A stretch of DNA of 64,000 nucleotides. It comes from Marchantia polymorpha subsp. ruderalis. Its lineage: Eukaryota; Streptophyta; Marchantiopsida; Marchantiales; Marchantiaceae. Below the pieces are notes generated by a model. The model ran no database searches, was not told the DNA's origin, and worked only from the letters and a program-made list of their open reading frames with translations. This document shows positions 58,545-64,000 of the stretch, piece by piece (within the stretch, counting starts at the first letter, position 1; the number at the start of each line of letters is the position of its first letter). A program made the translations under genes and the position numbers. The stretch lies in contig AP031355.1 of NCBI GenBank assembly GCA_037833965.1, positions 26,933,501 to 26,997,500 of the forward strand, in the 5' to 3' direction.

Positions 58545-59010
58545 TTGTATGCGGCGTGTAGCCGCCGTGTATCCTCATCCATCAGGCAATCATCCTTCGG
58601 TACTGCAACACATAGGCCCCAAATCAAACAGAGTTGGGGTCGGAGAATCCTCCTCCCGCTCTACCCCTGGTCAGGTCAAATGGTTACCAGGACTATGGTT
58701 GAAGTGTCAGCGTCTCCCAGCCGCCAGGAAAATCTTCGTGGGCAGCCACCTAAACGTAGACTGAACAGCATCCAACGCTTTTCTCATCAGGACCGTGGAG
58801 GTGGGGCCCATAGTTCTATTTATAGACGCTGTTCGCGTCCTATCGCTCACTTCGGGTCTCTGATCAGACCGCTCGGACGGACCGAGTCGTTTGATTGGAA
58901 GAAGATGTACTGCGCATGCACAATTCTAGTCCTCGCGACCTCATCTGAAACTCGATCCGTCGTGCTCCACTGCTAACGCCTCCAGGGCTTCCACATGATC
59001 ACCGTGCTCG
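58545..59010 (+). other. Decayed relic upstream of peroxidase c
   Basis: Counterpart of 44372-44809 and 49260-49760. Open for 144 codons (58542-58976), but the equivalent reading is frameshifted in unit 1 and lost in unit 2, so it is probably not a gene. Confidence 0.45.
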
Positions 59011-59588
59011 TATCCTGCAGGTAAGAGAGATTGTAGTGGTCACATCTGACTAGTGCCGCACACATTCTAGTCTGCATGCTTGCGTATGCCGGACGATCTG
59101 TGTTCGGATCGAAACTCTGCAACCCCAATTGTTACTCCCGTTGAATTCTCCATTGCCAAAGCGTAGGGTAATAGAAGCACGAGCCATTTTCCACTCTTCA
59201 TGTTCACTTCGGAAGACTCGGTGCTATCGCAGAATGCTCCAAGGAAATCTTCTGACGCCTTTTACATCTGGAAGGGGAATTTGCATAGAGGTAACTATCA
59301 TGTTTCTCCCTGATCATCCGAGATCAAACTTGTTCTGTCGATGAATAACCAGAGATTTCACCTTGTACTGCGAGGCGTGAAATCTGTTGTGACTGTGACA
59401 ACTTAGTCAACGCGTTGGGTCGGATGAAAATAGACAGTTTTTGGCGTATTTCATGACCTTGTGGAACCGTTCCACGTCGCCACAACTTTCAGATCTACGA
59501 GTCTACGCTCGTATGTACCAGGTCTCGTATGTACCAGGTCCACATCGTACAGACGTTGAAGTGTAAATGACGCTCTTCGGCCGGAGTG

Positions 59589-59595
59589 TATATAT
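59589..59595 (+). promoter_or_regulatory. TATA box of peroxidase c
   Basis: TATATAT after GGAGTG and before GTGAAGGGTGAGCCCA, about 265 bp before the ATG. The palindrome GTGGAA-CCG-TTCCAC lies upstream near 59461. Confidence 0.6.
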
Positions 59596-59856
59596 ATGTG
59601 AAGGGTGAGCCCAGCATTCCATCAAAAACCCAGCCATCAGATTCCATGGCTGCCTTCACATCTATACTACCTGAAGCCGAGTAAAATTCCTTTTGGAAGG
59701 AGAATCAAGTGCTTCAAACTTCAGGTGCATCGAGGATTCATATCAAGCTTTACGATTTGAGTGGAAATTCGGAGACAGCCTTCAGCTTTGTTCGTCGACC
59801 TGCACAAGTCGACACAAGTCGACGCAAAAGGAGCGCATCGATCAAGCATTCTCACG

Positions 59857-61108
<1,252 letters not shown>

Positions 61109-61219
61109 CGAAGGCTTGATTTGCAAATTGTCATGAATTAGGAAAACCAAGAATTTTGAATGTAGAGGTAGTGCTGGCGGCGGCAATTAGAAAGCGAATC
61201 CTCACTTTTGAAAAGGACA

Positions 61220-61263
61220 GATGATCATAGATTCCTCTTCCGATGATCATAGATTCCTCTTCC
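61220..61263 (+). repeat. 22-bp tandem duplication downstream of peroxidase c
   Basis: GATGATCATAGATTCCTCTT plus CC occurs twice in succession (61220-61241, 61242-61263). Only one copy is present in unit 2 (about 51995). The remaining 61109-61670 is 3' flanking DNA without a gene. Confidence 0.85.
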
Positions 61264-61678
61264 GAGTATAATTGTAGTCAAAAACTTGGAAAGCAGAGGC
61301 CGAGTTTTAGGTAGTCTACAGGATACACACGATTTATTCATTCAATTGCTGAGCCTTCTCCATTAGAAGGGTTCAACATGGCATACAGTACATTAGATAT
61401 GATTGTACAAATTAATGACAAAACATCAATTGATGGGCCAAAGGGCCAGTTACCGACACATAAATGGCATTATCAAAGAATCGTTTTTGCAACACGGTGG
61501 CATGAGTGAGCTGGTGGAGAAATAAACAGTTGAAATTTCCGAGCATGCTTGGTGAAACGAAGATAAAAGTTTGGGTTGTGGTGGGGTGGGGTTGGGTTGT
61601 GGTTGGATTGTGATCACCAGCTACAGGGGGCGGGGCAGTTTTAAGCGTCCGGGAGTCGTGCGGCGCAGAACCGCGTCA

Positions 61679-62370
61679 CAATACTGCCCACGAATGGATG
61701 GGCATGTTCATCAACACCGCCTATCCCGACAAGGAAGGCATGGGGGTGTTCACGTTCACACGGCGCTATCCGATCTTTTACTCTCACCACCCCAATGTCG
61801 ACCATCTGTGGAACGTATAGAAAGCTCTTCCCGACAACATCACTAATCATAGGCACAGGATCAGGAAGGATTACGATGATTTCGACTTCCTGGAGACAGA
61901 GTTCACATTCTACGAGAAAGAAAGACATGGTCATCGTGAAGGTCAAGGATACGCTGGACAATCGCCAGCTGGGCTACAGGTACCAGGACATGAGATAAGC
62001 AGATAGCCTTTGGATATACAAAAAGCCCGCCGTGAGCAGGAGGCATCCTCTCGCGGTCGACTTGCGCTAGGTATTGCATCTGAAGCACTCCGATGAGCTT
62101 CGAGCTCCCATTAGGGCCGATTTCCGAGGCATGCAGGTCGACCTCGTCGTCGAGCTAAGCGAGGCTGTGGAGCTGGTGCAGGTCCTGGTATGCGCACTTT
62201 GACGTCTTCATTGACTTCCCCAAGCCTCCGTAGTAGGCGCACTCACCTCCCCAGCGGAGTGACGGCTGTGAAGGACGTGGCCCCGCAGGTACCGCACCTT
62301 CAAAATTCGCTTCAGTACTTCCTTGGCCTTGAGGAGGCTCGGCATCACCGCCTCGAACACTTGACATAAC
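61679..62370 (+). pseudogene. Polyphenol oxidase 3' half, pseudogene in unit 3
   Basis: Same PPO portion as 52421-53150: NTAHEWMGMFINTAYPDKEG, MGVFTFTRRYPIFYSHHPNV then DHLWNV, a stop (TAG) in place of Trp, KDYDDFDFLETEFTFY, KVKDTLDNRQLGYRYQDMR, a stop, and later HFDVFIDFPKPP then a stop. The unit 2 copy keeps HHANVDHLW, while this one has HHPNVDHLW. The stops differ between the copies, except that both are damaged near the DMR/KFDV link, so most decay happened after duplication. The CuA half is missing in both, so truncation came first. Confidence 0.88.
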
Positions 62371-62440
62371 AGTGACCGTCTTGTCCAAGTTCATCTGCCT
62401 CTATCAAGAGATCCATTAAGTTACCCAACCGCGGCTGCCA

Positions 62441-62640
62441 TTGGAATCTGGCTGCACATACGCAATTGTTCGTGATTCTCCTCATGTCGTCAATCTGGAG
62501 ATTCTCACAAGGTGGCCGAGAGTTGATGAGTCGCAGGTGGATGCTTACCAGCCACTTCTCAATTCTCTAGCAGAACAACATTATGGGACCGAACCTTTCG
62601 GATTAAGCATGAAGGTCGACGTGAAAGTTATTAGGCCCAC
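62441..62640 (+). pseudogene. Unidentified coding remnant after PPO, unit 3
   Basis: Reads ESGCTYAIVRDSPHVVNLEI, LTRWPRVDESQVDAYQPLLN and SLAEQHYGTEPFGLS. An open frame continues to 62800 but loses similarity. The paralogous stretch at 53180-53400 keeps the same residues at most positions. The family is not recognised. Confidence 0.45.
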
Positions 62641-63950
62641 CAAGATTAATAGTTCTGTCTCTAATCATTGTGGCAACAAGATTAAACGTGTCATTTGTAT
62701 GCTCGGTCGTATCACAAAACAAAGATCAAGCATCATCTGCCGCGATCCGAATTTCACGAAACATCCCAATCTCTATCACAATGATGACAGTACACTGTGA
62801 ACAATTGTGAGAATGTTCTCTTTCCATTTTTCAACGCACACACAAATCACACAAGATTATTACAATAAAATCTCACATGATTATGATGTAAGTTGTCCAC
62901 GTCATGGAAATGAATGAATTTCATGAGTTAACTCTGCCTCATTTTAATATCGTCTATCGCCGCCTAGAGGGTTTTTTATCCTTTAAAAACTTCTAAGAAT
63001 AGTTTGATTTCTCACATTACATATACTACGCAAAGTCAAGTATATTTATATCTATATATAGTGAACTCTATTACACAAGTGGGTGAAATGTATATCAATA
63101 TTCACATCTGGACGATGAGAAATTTTCAACGAAAAAAATATGATGTATTATTTACAATTGAGTAAAAATAATCCCATACCAATAAAGTTTCCAGATTCTT
63201 CATCCAAGTCAACGAGAAACATAATACAATATTTTCGATCCAATATTCCCAGCATTCAGACATTTGCATTAAAGTTAACACCGTGATGACAAGACTCTGA
63301 TCCCTGTCGGCGGGAGAGTAAATTATTTTGTAATTAAAAATAAAGCCATTTTATTATTGAAAAGAATCTCATTGCAATCGCATATATATGGGAAAATTCC
63401 CAATGCCGAGTTTCAAGTGACAATTACGATTCTTAAACATTGCATTTACAGGTAATACCAATTTGCATTTTGTTGAAATATAAATTAGTATGATAGAGAA
63501 ATCATGTACATCAGTTGAAGTATGTGAGTTTCCAGTGATCTGATCCGATACTCCAATATAGAAGAGGTGTTTCAGTAAAGAAAAGAAAACCTCTCACTTT
63601 TCTTTTTCTCTAGGTAGCCTATCAGACAGTCTATAAATGTCTCTACTATGAGAAATAGTCATACATCTAGCTGACTTTATTTATTTGATTTTTTAATGTT
63701 TGTTGGGATTTTGGAACGCTAGAATATTTGAGACAATTTTGCACTACAATCCAATTTCTAGCTGAAGTACAGACGTTCTCAGCTACTACTGTCTTCATGA
63801 CGTAGCCAGTAACTGCAAGCTGTCTCGTGATGATGCCAACACTAAAGTACTATAATTAGACAGGAAATACCAAGCAGTATCTCCGCTGAACAATTCTATA
63901 TACGCGAAGCTCACCGTGACCAGTGACGTTCTATCGCCAAACACCTAGCT

Positions 63951-64000
63951 AACAAAGTCTCCATCTGATGAGTGAGAACGAAGTCTGCAGTCTCTGCAGT
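63951..64000 (+). repeat. Start of duplication unit 4 at the window edge
   Basis: AAAGTCTCCATCTGATGAGTGAGAACGAAGTC repeats, in short phrases, the start of units 2 (47565) and 3 (54665). It implies that the tandem array continues to the right. Confidence 0.65.

Overview
The window is nuclear DNA of a land plant. It has introns with GT/AG borders, secreted class III peroxidases, plant-type polyphenol oxidase (PPO) remnants and Ty3/gypsy LTR retrotransposons. The expanded peroxidase/PPO neighbourhood would suit a bryophyte or other early-diverging land plant, but this is a guess; nothing here identifies the species.

Left two thirds (1-41830): a nest of Ty3/gypsy elements. Positions 1-3356 hold the end of a protease, then reverse transcriptase, RNase H and integrase. 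They are followed by a polypurine tract (3381-3391) and a very long 3' LTR (A, 3394-8750). Facing it on the minus strand is a second element (B): LTR 10668-16046, tRNA-Asp-type primer binding site 10628-10645, and a gag gene cut off at 8751 where LTR A ends. The LTRs are about 5 kb. Each carries, upstream of its own TATA box (in U3), a reading frame of about 1000 codons. Two copies of the frame are intact (4638-7742 and 19837-22893). Solo LTRs with perfect 5-bp target duplications prove that the frame belongs to the LTR. They nest like dolls: E (18822-23772, CACAA) in D (18320-28651, CCGAA) in C (16084-40867). F (31120-40812, ACTGT) also sits in C, and F itself received H (31842-34228, TCGAA, another family) and G (34844-39749, GATCT). 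K (40868-41830) is a truncated diverged LTR at the edge.

Right third (41831-64000): AT-richer host DNA with three closely related class III peroxidase genes of 3 exons and 324 codons each. One is inverted (42278-43529, minus); two are in tandem (50640-51883 and 59857-61108, plus). They lie in a duplicated unit carrying the promoter region, a decayed upstream relic, the peroxidase, a pseudogenised PPO 3' half and an unidentified coding remnant. Unit 1 is inverted and cut by the transposon block at 41831. Units 2 and 3 are in tandem, and a fourth starts at about 63951.

The most unusual points are: the LTR-encoded U3 protein; a single UAG in the tobamovirus-type leaky context (UAG CAA UUA) separating protease from reverse transcriptase in one frame; a hairpin with a compensatory base-pair change just after the LTR TATA box in eight copies; and tiny GC hairpin repeats that have multiplied in the LTRs and are translated as the protein's PSA and PVHR linker repeats.
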